Below are positions 8,199 to 17,676 of a stretch of 64,000 nucleotides of DNA, in pieces. How positions within the stretch are numbered: position 1 is the first letter of the stretch; each line of letters opens with the position of its first letter. A program made the translations under genes and the position numbers. Location of the stretch: NCBI RefSeq assembly GCF_008364555.1, contig NZ_VTUC01000006.1, positions 558,001-622,000 on the forward strand, given 5' to 3'. This stretch comes from Enterobacter vonholyi. GTDB lineage: Bacteria > Pseudomonadota > Gammaproteobacteria > Enterobacterales > Enterobacteriaceae. The notes under the pieces are model-generated. The model saw only the letters and a list, made by a program, of their open reading frames with translations, was not told the DNA's origin and ran no database searches.

Positions 8199-9017
8199 AT
8201 GGGAAGCAAAAAGAAAGCCCCTGTCGCTGTTGATGTCGTATCGAATGCACCGCTTAAGACCAAAGAGTATGAAAAAGAGCTCCGCCGCCTGCACGTCGAA
8301 CTGGTTAAGCTCCAGCAGTGGGTCGTCGCCAAAGGGTTAAAAGTGTGTATTGTTTTTGAAGGACGCGATGGTGCAGGCAAAGGCGGCACCATTAAAGCGA
8401 TCACCGAGCGCGTCAGCCCGCGCGTGTTTCGCGTTGTTGCGCTCCCTGCCCCGACGGAAAAGGAAAAAAGCCAGCTCTACTTCCAGCGCTATGTGCCGCA
8501 CCTGCCCTCGGCGGGTGAAATCGTGATCTTCGATCGCAGCTGGTATAATCGCGCGGGCGTGGAGCGGGTGATGGGGTTCTGCACGGAGGAACAGGCGGAG
8601 AAATTTTTGGACGGCGCGCCGGTTATGGAAAAAGCGATGGTCGATGCCGGAATTATCCTGCTGAAGTACTGGCTGGAGGTGACGCCGAAAGAGCAGGAGC
8701 GGCGCCTGCGCGACCGTATTAACGATGGTCGTAAAATCTGGAAGCTATCACCGATGGATATTAAATCCTTTAACCTGTGGGATGAGTATACCCTTGCGCG
8801 CGACGCCATGTTTGAAGCCACCGATACCGCCTGGGCGCCGTGGTTTGTGGCACGTTCAGAGGATAAAAAACGCGTGCGCCTGAATATTATTTCGCATCTG
8901 CTTTCGCAGATACCGTATAAAGAAATTCACGTCGACAAGGTGGATTTACCGAAGCGCAAAATCGGCAAAGTCAAACCCACAAAATACCCGTTCCGCTATG
9001 TGGAAGAGCGGTTCTGA
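8199..9017 (+). CDS. Polyphosphate kinase 2 (PPK2 family)
   Basis: A 272-aa cytoplasmic kinase that uses polyphosphate to phosphorylate nucleoside diphosphates (class I by length and single domain). Walker A is G-R-D-G-A-G-K-G-G at residues 55-63 and the Walker B/catalytic segment is I-F-D-R-S-W-Y-N-R-A-G, both diagnostic of PPK2. The conserved lid segment E-R-R-L-R-D-R and the S-P-M-D-I-K...W-D-E-Y block follow. I chose ATG 8199 over ATG 8190 because GAGGA (8186-8190) is correctly spaced only for 8199. E. coli K-12 lacks PPK2, so this is accessory relative to it. It has its own transcription direction and faces the fdn operon. Confidence 0.92.
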   Translation: MGSKKKAPVAVDVVSNAPLKTKEYEKELRRLHVELVKLQQWVVAKGLKVCIVFEGRDGAGKGGTIKAITERVSPRVFRVVALPAPTEKEKSQLYFQRYVPHLPSAGEIVIFDRSWYNRAGVERVMGFCTEEQAEKFLDGAPVMEKAMVDAGIILLKYWLEVTPKEQERRLRDRINDGRKIWKLSPMDIKSFNLWDEYTLARDAMFEATDTAWAPWFVARSEDKKRVRLNIISHLLSQIPYKEIHVDKVDLPKRKIGKVKPTKYPFRYVEERF

Positions 9018-9025
9018 TTTGAAGA

Positions 9026-9056
9026 GTAGGCCCGCGCAAGCGCAGCGCCGCCGGGC
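9026..9056. repeat. REP-like palindromic element
   Basis: Just after the PPK2 stop, a GC-rich imperfect palindrome begins GTAGGCCCG, has an inner GCGC-AA-GCGC, and closes with CCGCCGGGC. Composition and location between convergent genes are typical of enterobacterial repetitive extragenic palindromes. Only one copy is seen here, so the repeat nature is inferred from its look. Confidence 0.4.
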
Positions 9057-9075
9057 AGAGCCGACGGCGCAGGTC

Positions 9076-9732
9076 TTACTTGATCCCTTCCGTACTTTCC
9101 TGTTTCGCTTCCAGCCGTTCCACGTCACGATACCAGCGCGGATGGTGTTTCTGCGCCCAGCGGCGGCTCACCTTCCCTTCAATCATCCCTTTAATCGATC
9201 CTTTCACCCAGAACGCCATATACATATGGATCAGGATGGCGTGAATCAGAATGATGGCCGACGTCGCGTGGATCAGCAGCGCGTAGCGAATCACCTGTAT
9301 CGGGAAGTAGTGTGCAAAATACGGACGCCAGATAATCACCCCGGTCACCAGCAGCACAAAAATCATGCTCATGATGGTCCAGAACATCATCTTTTGCCCG
9401 GCATTGTATTTCCCCACCTTAGCCACTTTGTGCTCGTTGCCCTTCAGGACTTCGACGATCCCTTTCACCCACGGGATATCCTGCTTGTCCGGGATGTTAT
9501 GATGGACGAAGCGCACGAACATAAACATCAGCACCACGAAAATCAGCACGCCGAAGAACGGGTGCAGAATGCGCCCCATCTGCGGCGTACCGAAAGTTTC
9601 GGTCAGCCACTGCAGCGTCGGGAAGAAGAACGAAATTCCCGACACCGCCACCAGGAAGAAGCAGATCACCACCGTCCAGTGACAGGCGCGGTCGACAAAC
9701 TTTGTGCGCACTATCATTTTCGACTTACTCAT
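9076..9732 (-). CDS. fdnI: FdnI, cytochrome b subunit of nitrate-inducible formate dehydrogenase
   Basis: A 218-aa inner-membrane diheme cytochrome b that passes electrons from the FdnGH catalytic dimer to menaquinone. The sequence begins [12 protein letters not shown] and follows E. coli FdnI rather than FdoI. Four membrane helices are visible, with histidines suitable for heme ligation ([19 protein letters not shown] and L-I-H-M). The start at 9732 is preceded by GAGGAG; an in-frame start further upstream would sit inside fdnH. The gene overlaps the end of fdnH by 8 bases. Terminal gene of the fdnGHI operon. Confidence 0.96.
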   Translation of the reverse strand: MSKSKMIVRTKFVDRACHWTVVICFFLVAVSGISFFFPTLQWLTETFGTPQMGRILHPFFGVLIFVVLMFMFVRFVHHNIPDKQDIPWVKGIVEVLKGNEHKVAKVGKYNAGQKMMFWTIMSMIFVLLVTGVIIWRPYFAHYFPIQVIRYALLIHATSAIILIHAILIHMYMAFWVKGSIKGMIEGKVSRRWAQKHHPRWYRDVERLEAKQESTEGIK

Positions 9733-10609
9733 GATGCTCCTCCTCGTCGTCATCCACCTCTTTGTTTGGCCCGATACCGATGTAGTGATAAATCAACCCA
9801 GCGAAGGTGGCGATAAAGCCCGCCGCGGAGAGCGGCTTGAGCGCCCCTTTCCAGAGGTTAATGGAGGTATCGATCGCCGGATCCTTCGGCAGGTTGTGGT
9901 ACAGCTCGGGCTGGTCGCTATGGTGCAGCACATACATCACGTGCGTGCCGCCCACGCCCTGCGGGTTGTAAATGCCCGCATTCTGATAACCACGTGCTTT
10001 CAGCTTGTCGACCCGCGCCTGCGCCACGTCCAGCATCTCTTTTTTGGTGCCGAAGTGGATTGCCCCGGTCGGACAGGTCTTCACACAGGCAGGCTCCTGC
10101 CCGACGCTGACGCGGTCCACGCACAGGGTACATTTGTATACCCGGTTATCCTCTTTATTGAGGCGCGGGACATTAAACGGACACCCCGCAATGCAGTACC
10201 CGCAGCCGATGCAGTTGTCCTGCTGGAAATCGACTATCCCGTTGGCGTACTGAATAATCGCGCCAGCAGACGGGCACGCCTTCAGGCAGCCCGGATCCTC
10301 GCAGTGCATGCAGCCGTCTTTGCGGATGAGCCACTCCAGCCTGCCGTTCTGGTCGGTTTCGCTAAAACGCATCACCGTCCAGGATTTAGCGCTCAGATCC
10401 GCCGGATTATCGTAGACCCCAACGCAGTGCCCCACCTCGTCGCGGATGTCGTTCCACTCCGAGCACGCCACCTGGCAGGCCTTACAGCCCACGCAGGAGG
10501 AGACGTCGATAAGCTTGGCGACCTCTGCCTTGTAGTCCCGCGCGCGGGGCGCGGGAGTTATCGGGTTGGTCGCGGAGCGTTTGATAACGTCTTGTGTTTC
10601 CATCGCCAT
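9725..10609 (-). CDS. fdnH: FdnH, iron-sulfur subunit of formate dehydrogenase-N
   Basis: A 294-aa electron-transfer subunit, the same length as E. coli FdnH. It carries four cysteine clusters for [4Fe-4S] centres: [11 protein letters not shown] (from residue 39), [24 protein letters not shown], and C-T-L-C plus C-V-K-T-C. A single C-terminal helix (about 256-280) anchors it in the membrane with its bulk in the periplasm. It has no signal peptide of its own and is expected to be co-exported with FdnG by the Tat system. It lies 11 bases after fdnG in the same operon. Confidence 0.97.
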   Translation of the reverse strand: MAMETQDVIKRSATNPITPAPRARDYKAEVAKLIDVSSCVGCKACQVACSEWNDIRDEVGHCVGVYDNPADLSAKSWTVMRFSETDQNGRLEWLIRKDGCMHCEDPGCLKACPSAGAIIQYANGIVDFQQDNCIGCGYCIAGCPFNVPRLNKEDNRVYKCTLCVDRVSVGQEPACVKTCPTGAIHFGTKKEMLDVAQARVDKLKARGYQNAGIYNPQGVGGTHVMYVLHHSDQPELYHNLPKDPAIDTSINLWKGALKPLSAAGFIATFAGLIYHYIGIGPNKEVDDDEEEHHE

Positions 10610-10620
10610 TGAATCGCTCC

Positions 10621-13600
10621 TTACGCTTTCTCGATGTTGACCAGAAACGCCTTGTACTCCGGCGTTTGCGAGTTGGAATCCCCGACGTTTGGCGTCAGGG
10701 TATTGGCGATGTAGCCTTTCTGCGCAACGCCTTCAAAGCCCCAGTGAAGCGGGATACCGACGGTTTCCACCTGCTGACCATGCACGTTCAGCGACTGCAA
10801 ACGACGGGTCACCACCGCCACCGCGCGAATAAAGCCGCGCTTGCTGCTCACCTTCACGCGGTCGCCGTTGGCAATGCCTTTCGCCTTCGCCAGCGTCTCG
10901 CTGATCTCCACAAACTGTTCCGGCTGCGCGATGGCGTTAAGCCGCGCGTGCTTGGTCCAGGTATGGAAATGCTCGGTCAGGCGGTAGGTCGTTCCCACGT
11001 ATGGGAATTTGTCCTTTTTGCCCAGACGCAGCGCGTCGTCTTCGTAGATACGCACCACCGGGCTGGAGACCACGTTCGGGTGCAGTGGGTTTGTCCCCAG
11101 CGGCGTTTCCATCGGCTCGTAGTGCTCCGGGAACGGCCCTTCCGCCAGCTTGTTGAGAGCAAACAGACGTCCCAGCCCTTCCGGCTGCATAATAAACGGC
11201 CCGGTGCTGCTGCCCGGCGCGGCGGTGTTGTAGTCAGGGATATCGTTCCCCGTCCATTTCGCCCCGTTCCACTGGATCAGCATGCGTTTCGGATCCCACG
11301 GCTTGCCGTTAATATCCGCCGATGCACGGTTGTACAGCACGCGACGATTCAGCGGCCACGCCCATGCCCAGCCCAGGGTGTTGCCCAGCCCGGACGGGTC
11401 GGCGTTGTCGCGGTTGGCCATCTGGTTGCCCTGCTCCGTCCAGCTGCCGGTGTAGATCCAGCACGACGATGCCGTGGTGCCGTCATCGCGCAGCAGCGCA
11501 AAGCTGTTCAGCAGCTGGCCCTTTTTCGCCACCAGGTTGCCGCTCGGGTCATACAGATCCGCCAGCGCCACGCCGTTATTCTCTTTGGCGACTTCCTCTG
11601 ACTCAGGACGATCGGGCTGCTTGTAGCTCCAGCTCATCTTCAGCAGCGGCTCCGCGCCTTTACCGCCTTCGGTGCGGTACATCTCGCGCAGGCGGTGGTA
11701 AATCCCGGCGAGGATCTCGCCGTCGTTACGCGCTTCGCCCGGTGCGTCCTGGCCTTTCCAGTGCCACTGCAGCCAGCGGCCGGAGTTGGCAATGGAGCCG
11801 TCCTCTTCCGCAAAGCAGGTGGACGGCAGGCGGAACACTTCGGTCTGAATCGACGCCGGATCGACATCGTTTGATTCCCCGTGGTTCTGCCAGAAGGTGG
11901 AGGTCTCGGTCACCAGCGGATCGATAACCACCATGTACTTCAGCTTGCTCAGGCTGCGAACGACTTTGTTTTTGTCCGGGAAAGAGGCTACCGGGTTGAA
12001 GCCCTGGCAGATATAGCCCGTGACGTCGCCCTTATCCATCATGTTGAAATACTTGATGACGTCATAAGCCTGATCCCACTTCGGCAGCCATTCAAAGCCC
12101 CAGTCGTTCTCTTTCTGCGCCGCATCGCCGTAGAAGGATTTCATCAGGCTGACGTAGAACTTCGGATAGTTGCTCCAGTAGTTCACCTGGTCCGGCAGCG
12201 TCGCTTTTGGCGTATTGGCCTCAAGATACGTTTGCAGATCGGCCTGTTTTTCAGACGGCAGCGTCAGGTAGCCCGGGAGGCTGGTCGAGAGCAGGCCGAG
12301 GTCGGTTAAGCCCTGAATATTGGAGTGACCGCGCAGCGCGTTCACGCCGCCACCGGCCATCCCCATATTGCCGAGCAGCAGCTGGATCATCGCCATGGTA
12401 CGGATGTTCTGCGCGCCCACGGTGTGCTGCGTCCAGCCCAGCGCGTACAGGAACGTGGTGGTTCTGTCGGCGGCGCTGGTGGAAGCCAGTACCTCACACA
12501 CCTTAAGGAAGTCCGCTTTCGGCGTGCCGCAGATGTTCTCCACGACGTCCGGCGTATAGCGGGAGACGTGCTGCTTCAGCAGGTTCCACACGCAGCGCGG
12601 ATGCGTGAGCGTTTCATCGCGCATCGCGTAGCCGTTTTCATCGAACTGATAGTTCCAGGATGTTTTATCGTACTGGCGCTTTTCGGCGTCATAGCCGCTA
12701 AACAGCCCGTCATCGAAGGCAAAATCATCCCGCACCAGCAGGTTCGCGTTGGTGTAGTGCTTAACGTATTCCGCGTTAATTTTGTTGTTTTCGATCAGGT
12801 ACAGCAGCACACCGGACAGGAACGTAATGTCCGTACCGGAGCGGATTGGCGCATAGATATCGGCCACCGATGCCGTACGCGTAAAGCGCGGATCGACGAC
12901 GATAAGCGTCGCATCGTTGTTGTTTTTCGCTTCCATCGCCCAGCGGAACCCCACCGGATGGGCTTCAGCGGCGTTACCGCCCATCACCACCACGACGTTA
13001 GCGTTTTTGATATCAACCCAGTGGTTGGTCATCGCACCGCGACCAAATGTTGGAGCAAGACTTGCTACCGTTGGTCCGTGTCAGACGCGCGCCTGGTTGT
13101 CTACCGCCAGCATGCCGAGAGAGCGCACAAACTTTTGCGTCAGCATGCCGGTTTCATTACTGGCCGCAGAGGCACACAGCATCCCGGTGGAAAGCCAGCG
13201 GTTGACCGTTACACCCTGCGCGTTCTTTTCAATAAAGTTGGCATCGCGGTCGGCTTTCATTAACGCTGCTATACGGAAGAAGGCCTCATCCCAGGAGATA
13301 CGCTGCCATTTATCAGAACCCGGCGCGCGGTATTCCGGGTAGCGCAGGCGGTTTTCGCTGTGAACGTAGTCCAGCAGCCCCGCCCCTTTCGGGCATAACG
13401 CCCCGCGGCTCACCGGATGATCCGGATCCCCTTCAATGTGGTAAATCGCTTCTCTGGCGTTCTTCGCGCCATCGCCCAGGCTATACATTAAAAGCCCACA
13501 ACCCACGGAGCAGTATGTGCAGGTGTTACGGATCTCTTTCGCGCGCAGCAGCTTATAGTTGCGTGCCTGAGCCAGCGCCATTTTGGGGGCAAATCCCAGC

Positions 13601-13668
13601 ATGGCTGCCGTTGTTCCGGCCATACCGCCCGCGCAGATTTTAAAAAATTGTCTGCGGCTGACGTCCAT
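10621..13668 (-). CDS. fdnG: FdnG, selenocysteine-containing catalytic subunit of formate dehydrogenase-N
   Basis: One 1,015-residue protein interrupted by an in-frame UGA at 13083-13081 that is read as selenocysteine, codon 196. Upstream (13668-13084) are 195 codons with a twin-arginine signal (S-R-R-Q-F-F-K) and the N-terminal [4Fe-4S] motif C-T-Y-C-S-V-G-C...C-P-K-G. Downstream, [20 protein letters not shown] continues exactly as in E. coli FdnG, to the final V-N-I-E-K-A. A SECIS hairpin sits just after the UGA. The periplasmic molybdopterin enzyme oxidises formate to CO2 during nitrate respiration. ATG 13668 follows GAGG and begins M-D-V-S-R-R. Automated gene calls would split it in two. 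Confidence 0.97.
13042..13083 (-). promoter_or_regulatory. Bacterial SECIS element for selenocysteine insertion in fdnG
   Basis: Directly 3' of the UGA (13083-13081) the minus-strand RNA can fold with an outer CCAA/UUGG stem and an apical hairpin AGCAA-GUC-UUGCU (13066-13054). Position about 15 nt after the UGA and a small loop containing GU match the SelB-binding hairpins known from E. coli fdn/fdh genes. This makes the UGA a recoding signal, not a nonsense mutation. Confidence 0.88.
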
Positions 13669-13730
13669 TGTTGTCCTCGTTATCTGAAAACATTTCGCGC
13701 CGCAAACTAACAGCAAAGCCCCTGATTTTT

Positions 13731-13744
13731 TTGCGTCAAATCAA
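13731..13744 (-). promoter_or_regulatory. Probable FNR site upstream of fdnG
   Basis: Read on the minus strand this is TTGATTTGACGCAA, with a perfect TTGAT half-site and a TTG-like second half (consensus TTGATNNNNATCAA). If it is centred at -41.5, transcription of fdnG would start near 13696, 28 bases before the ATG. E. coli fdnG is known to be FNR- and NarL-activated. Confidence 0.65.
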
Positions 13745-13791
13745 GGTCATCTGCCTTCCCCCCCTTAATAGTCACCCCCGGAACATTTCAT

Positions 13792-13798
13792 TACCCCT
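13792..13798 (+). promoter_or_regulatory. Candidate NarL heptamer upstream of fdnG
   Basis: TACCCCT matches the NarL heptamer consensus TACYYMT exactly. Its centre is about 99 bases upstream of the fdnG start point predicted from the FNR site, which agrees with the NarL site near -100 known for E. coli fdnG. A good inverted second heptamer is not evident. Confidence 0.5.
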
Positions 13799-13889
13799 TT
13801 TTGATTAACGGTTTAAGAGAATAATTCACGACAGCGACAGGCGTAATACGATACATTTTTCCTTTGATTTTTATTGCGATGACGAAGTA

Positions 13890-14768
13890 ATGGACAGAAA
13901 GAGAGCAACGCTTATTGGGCTGGCGGCGATATTGTTATGGAGCACCATGGTCGGCCTTATTCGCAGCGTGAGTGAGGGGCTTGGGCCGGTAGGCGGTGCG
14001 GCGATGATTTACACTCTCAGCGGATTACTATGTCTGGTGACGGTAGGATTTCCTGATATCAGGCGGTTTTCACTCCGCTATCTTATTGCCGGCAGCGTTT
14101 TATTTGTCAGCTACGAAATATGTCTGGCGCTGTCGCTGGGCTATGCCGCGACGCGCGCTCAGGCGATTGAAGTCGGTATGGTGAATTACCTTTGGCCAAG
14201 CCTGACGATCGTATTTGCGATTTTGTTCAACGGGCAAAAGTCTACCCTGTGGGTGCTCCCCGGCCTGGTCATTTCGCTGCTGGGCGTCTGCTGGGTATTG
14301 GGCGGTGAAGAAGGGTTACATCTTGAGGAAATAACCCGCAATGTCGTTTCCAGCCCCCTGAGCTACGCGCTGGCGTTCGCCGGGGCCTTTATCTGGGCTG
14401 CCTACTGCACGGTAACCAGCAAATTTGCGAAAGGACAAAACGGTATTACCCTGTTTGTTTTGCTGACCGCGCTGAGCCTGTGGGTGAAATATTTTCTGAG
14501 CGATCAGCCCGAGATGGTGTTCACGCTTCCGGTGGTGGTGAAGCTCGTCATGTGCGGGATCGCGCTTGGGTTTGGTTACGCCGCATGGAATATTGGCATT
14601 CTGCACGGGAACGTCACGGTTCTGGCTGCCGTATCCTATTTTACCCCCGTGCTCTCTGCCGCGCTTGCCGCCGCGGTGCTAAGCTCTCCCCTTTCATTCT
14701 CGTTCTGGCAAGGGGCGCTGATGGTCTGCGCCGGGTCGTTGCTCTGCTGGTACGCAACAAGACAATAG
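13890..14768 (+). CDS. yddG: YddG, aromatic amino acid exporter (DMT superfamily)
   Basis: A 292-aa inner-membrane protein of the drug/metabolite transporter superfamily with ten predicted helices in two EamA repeats. The N-terminus (L-I-G-L-A-A-I-L-L-W-S-T-M-V-G-L-I-R) and the middle block V-G-M-V-N-Y-L-W-P-S-L-T are near-identical to E. coli YddG, which exports aromatic amino acids. Divergence from fdnG is the same as in E. coli and Salmonella. The neighbouring OmpD-type porin is also its partner in Salmonella, where the two have been linked to methyl viologen resistance. Confidence 0.95.
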   Translation: MDRKRATLIGLAAILLWSTMVGLIRSVSEGLGPVGGAAMIYTLSGLLCLVTVGFPDIRRFSLRYLIAGSVLFVSYEICLALSLGYAATRAQAIEVGMVNYLWPSLTIVFAILFNGQKSTLWVLPGLVISLLGVCWVLGGEEGLHLEEITRNVVSSPLSYALAFAGAFIWAAYCTVTSKFAKGQNGITLFVLLTALSLWVKYFLSDQPEMVFTLPVVVKLVMCGIALGFGYAAWNIGILHGNVTVLAAVSYFTPVLSAALAAAVLSSPLSFSFWQGALMVCAGSLLCWYATRQ

Positions 14769-14781
14769 CGCCTCTCCAGCG

Positions 14782-14803
14782 GCCGGGTTAATTTCAACCC
14801 GGC
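14782..14803. terminator. Stem-loop after yddG
   Basis: GCCGGGTT pairs perfectly with AACCCGGC across a 6-base AATTTC loop, starting 14 bases after the yddG stop. There is no strong T run on either side, so it may protect the mRNA end or be a weak terminator. Confidence 0.45.
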
Positions 14804-15282
14804 AACATAATTAACATAAATTTAAAATGTGATCGCACCTCAGAATATTTATCATAATAATAGAGCGTCTGTTTAAGTTCGGTTTATATTGAGCGCCTTC
14901 TGTAAAGCCACCTGAAGCGAGTTGACGTAAACTGACAACCCAGTGAAATTAGTCAGTAATAAACATTAACGCTCTGCATAGCATTACATGCAATAATTCA
15001 GCCCTGGCAGCTTTAATGGAATATACGAAATAGACGTTGAAAAATTAAATCAACCCATTGTTTTTAAGGAGAAACAGGCGATACCCCCCTGCCAAACCAT
15101 CGGAAATTGCGAAATATAACGCAATAGACTAAAACCATCAGAAATTATCTTAAAAGCAATAATCCCACTGACTAAATAACCATTAATCGTATAAATTCCG
15201 GCCATATTGTTTGAATAATCGCCTTCTTGCACGATCGAGATCACACTAATTGAAATTATCTCTAATATTTTGAAACTTATTA

Positions 15283-15311
15283 TTGAAATAAGACTACGAG
15301 ATTCTTAAAAA
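15283..15311 (+). promoter_or_regulatory. Candidate sigma-70 promoter of the porin gene, within a 629-base gap
   Basis: The gap 14769-15397 is A/T-rich and holds no convincing gene; a 64-codon minus-strand frame at 15050-15244 has no family resemblance. TTGAAA (15283-15288) and TAAAAA (15306-15311) are 17 bases apart and would give a porin mRNA with a leader of about 80 bases, the kind of 5' region that small RNAs target in related porins. TGTGATCGCACC near 14828 has one good CRP half-site only. Confidence 0.3.
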
Positions 15312-15397
15312 TAGCATGCCATTGACGAACAGCCTCGTTTAGAAATCGTTCACAGTGGTTCAGGAAATACTGAAAAAAATTATAAGGAATATTTAAG

Positions 15398-16507
15398 ATG
15401 AAACTTAAATTAGTTGCAGTGGCAGTCACTTCCATGCTGGCAGCAGGCGTTGTTAACGCTGCCGAAATTTACAACAAAGACGGTAACAAGCTGGATCTGT
15501 ACGGTAAAGTAACAGGTCTGCACTATTTCTCTGATGACGCTGGCGCAGATGGCGATAAAACCTACATGCGTATCGGCTTCAAGGGCGAAACCCAGGTTAA
15601 CGATCAGCTGTCCGGCTACGGCCAGTGGGAATACCAGATTCAGGGTAACAAAGACGAAGGCGACAACCAGTCCTGGACCCGTGTGGCGTTTGCAGGTCTG
15701 AAGTTCGCGGAAGCAGGCTCCTTTGATTACGGTCGTAACTACGGCGTAATTTACGACGTGACCTCCTGGACCGACGTTCTGCCAGAATTCGGCGGTGACA
15801 CCTACGGTGCCGACAACTTCCTGCAGTCTCGTGCTAACGGCGTTGCGACCTACCGTAACCAGGACTTCTTTGGTCTGGTTGACGGCCTGAACTTTGCTCT
15901 GCAGTACCAGGGCAAAAACGGCAGCGTAAGCGGTGAAAACACCAGCGGCCGCAGCCTGCTGAACCAGAACGGTGACGGCTACGGCGCGTCCCTGACATAC
16001 GATCTGGGCGAAGGCTTCAGCGTAGGTGGTGCAATGTCCTCTTCCCGTCGTACCGCTGACCAGAATGCGGCTGGCGTATACGGTGAAGGCGACCGCGCAG
16101 AAGTATACAGCGGTGGTGTGAAATACGACGCGAACAACATTTACCTCGCGGCACAGTACTCTCAGACCTATAACGCAACCCGCTTCGGTACCTCTAACGG
16201 TAATCGCAGCGACATCTACGGCTTTGCAAACAAGGCGCAAAACTTCGAAGTTGTGGCTCAGTATCAGTTCGACTTTGGCCTGCGTCCATCCATCGCCTAC
16301 CTGCAGTCTAAAGGTAAAGACATCGAAAACTTCGGCGACCAGGATCTGGTTAAATACATCGATGTTGGCACGACCTACTATTTTAACAAAAACATGTCCA
16401 CCTACGTGGATTACAAAATCAACCTGCTCGACGACAACCAGTTCACTCGCCAGGCAGGCATCGGTACCGACAACATCGTTGCGCTGGGTCTGACCTACCA
16501 GTTCTAA
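15398..16507 (+). CDS. ompD: Outer-membrane general porin, OmpD/NmpC type
   Basis: A 369-aa trimeric porin precursor with signal peptide ([12 protein letters not shown]...V-N-A, cleavage before A-E-I-Y-N-K-D). The 16-stranded barrel pattern, the [10 protein letters not shown] segment and P-E-F-G-G-D constriction loop, and the C-terminal strand ending in Q-F identify the OmpC/OmpF family. Sequence and position next to yddG and fdnG match Salmonella OmpD. OmpN is a close paralog, so the symbol is a synteny-based choice. A Shine-Dalgarno AAGGA lies 12 bases before the ATG. It should admit small hydrophilic solutes and antibiotics. Confidence 0.9.
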   Translation: MKLKLVAVAVTSMLAAGVVNAAEIYNKDGNKLDLYGKVTGLHYFSDDAGADGDKTYMRIGFKGETQVNDQLSGYGQWEYQIQGNKDEGDNQSWTRVAFAGLKFAEAGSFDYGRNYGVIYDVTSWTDVLPEFGGDTYGADNFLQSRANGVATYRNQDFFGLVDGLNFALQYQGKNGSVSGENTSGRSLLNQNGDGYGASLTYDLGEGFSVGGAMSSSRRTADQNAAGVYGEGDRAEVYSGGVKYDANNIYLAAQYSQTYNATRFGTSNGNRSDIYGFANKAQNFEVVAQYQFDFGLRPSIAYLQSKGKDIENFGDQDLVKYIDVGTTYYFNKNMSTYVDYKINLLDDNQFTRQAGIGTDNIVALGLTYQF

Positions 16508-16522
16508 ATCTTGTCTGTACAA

Positions 16523-16550
16523 AAGCCAGCTGCACAAGCTGGCTTTTTTT
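16523..16550 (+). terminator. Rho-independent terminator of the porin gene
   Basis: AAGCCAGCT and AGCTGGCTT form a perfect 9-bp stem around a GCACA loop, followed by TTTTT, starting 16 bases after the porin stop. Confidence 0.92.
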
Positions 16551-16561
16551 ATCTCCCTCTT

Positions 16562-17506
16562 TTACCCGCCAGACGACTCCCCACCCGCCGCCCGACGCAG
16601 CCAGTTTTGCAGCAGCTTGCCGTCTTCAGTCATCTCTGAGTCAGTACGCACGCAGAGGTAATAGTCGCGCCCGTCATCAATCGGCAGGTCAAATATCTTC
16701 ACCAGTTCGCCGCTCTCAAGATAAGGCGCAATCAGCGGCTCACGCATTAACGCACACCCCAGACCAGCCTGAACGCCCGCCAGCGTCAGCAGACCGTCCT
16801 CAAACATCGGACCGCTGCGGCGCACGGGGCGCTTCACCCCCTGCTGTACAAACCACTGCGCCCACGTGGTGCGCTCCTCATCGTGCAGCAGCGGCATTTG
16901 CAGCAGTTGCTCGGGCGTGTCGATATGGCCGTGAATGCGCAAAAACGCGCGGCTGCACACCGGGACCATCTGACCGGAAATCAGCTTTTCGCTTTGATAG
17001 CCCGCCCACTGCCCGTTGCCAAAACGAATCGACATATCCGACGCGTCGCTCAGATAGTTACGATGGTTGGCATACACCACGTTGATCTCGGTTTGCGGAT
17101 TGGCGCGCATAAACGCAGGCAAACGTGGGATAAACCACCCCATACCAAAAAGTGGGATCAGGCTGATGGTGACCTGACGCGTTTGCGCCTGCTCCGCCAG
17201 GTGCTCCGTCGCCTGGCGCAGCACGTTAAACGCCGCGCGGATAGAGCGGTAATATTCCCGCCCGTGCTGGCTCAGCACCAGCCTGCGCCCCTGACGCTCC
17301 GTGAGCGGCATTTGCAGATACCCTTCAAGCACCCTGAGCTGATGGCTTACGGCCGACGGAGAGATGTCCAGCTCCTGCGCGGCCAGCGTGACGCTGCCCA
17401 GCCGGGCGATGGCCTCGAAAGCACGTACGGCCCGAAGCGGCGGATCGTTTGCCAGTCGGCTTTCTGCATACGCCGTCAGGCTCGCCAATTGTTCTGTTTT
17501 ATTCAT
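16562..17506 (-). CDS. LysR-family transcriptional regulator
   Basis: A 314-aa regulator. The winged helix-turn-helix lies at about residues 23-82 (A-F-E-A-I-A-R-L-G-S-V-T-L-A-A-Q-E-L-D-I-S-P-S-A-V-S-H-Q), preceded by a 20-residue extension. The effector domain covers about 105-310 and resembles the GcvA-like subgroup. It is transcribed away from the seven-gene importer/hydrolase operon starting at 17677, so it most likely controls that operon in response to its substrate. The effector is unknown. A cysteine- or sulfur-related ligand is possible from the operon content but is only inferred. Confidence 0.92.
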   Translation of the reverse strand: MNKTEQLASLTAYAESRLANDPPLRAVRAFEAIARLGSVTLAAQELDISPSAVSHQLRVLEGYLQMPLTERQGRRLVLSQHGREYYRSIRAAFNVLRQATEHLAEQAQTRQVTISLIPLFGMGWFIPRLPAFMRANPQTEINVVYANHRNYLSDASDMSIRFGNGQWAGYQSEKLISGQMVPVCSRAFLRIHGHIDTPEQLLQMPLLHDEERTTWAQWFVQQGVKRPVRRSGPMFEDGLLTLAGVQAGLGCALMREPLIAPYLESGELVKIFDLPIDDGRDYYLCVRTDSEMTEDGKLLQNWLRRAAGGESSGG

Positions 17507-17562
17507 ATGTTGATTTCTTTAGGCTTTTCACCCCAAAACAGGCATTAACTATCTTCATATAA

Positions 17563-17596
17563 ATCATAAAGATAAAACAATATTTATTTATCATAA
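17563..17596. promoter_or_regulatory. Divergent control region between the LysR gene and the HAAT operon
   Basis: The 170-base A/T-rich gap holds two direct copies of ATCATAA, at 17563-17569 and 17590-17596, 27 bases apart, in the middle of the space where a LysR-type regulator would bind both promoters. The repeat is short and could be chance in such A/T-rich sequence. Confidence 0.3.
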
Positions 17597-17676
17597 GAAA
17601 TAATAGATGCGTATTTTACAATTTAATTCATTTATTGGATGGTAGCCGCAGAACGAGCACTTTGCGGGTACAGACG

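Noticed and set aside
8006..8233. A 75-codon plus-strand frame ahead of the PPK2 gene
   Set aside because: It overlaps the PPK2 start in another frame, has no family resemblance, and lies in A/T-rich sequence.
10594..11601. Long plus-strand frames over fdnG and fdnH (also 9704-10612 and 12325-13263)
   Set aside because: They are opposite-strand shadows of the formate dehydrogenase genes, which match known proteins residue by residue.
13033..13083. Gap between two fdnG-like frames considered as a nonsense mutation (pseudogene)
   Set aside because: The UGA is at the known selenocysteine codon and is followed by a SECIS hairpin and unbroken FdnG sequence.
15050..15244. A 64-codon minus-strand frame in the gap before the porin gene
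   Set aside because: No ribosome site or recognisable domain, and A/T-rich chance frames of this size are common.
15410..16537. A 375-codon open frame antisense to the porin gene
   Set aside because: It mirrors the porin on the opposite strand, has no ribosome site or family resemblance, and results from biased codon use in a highly expressed gene.
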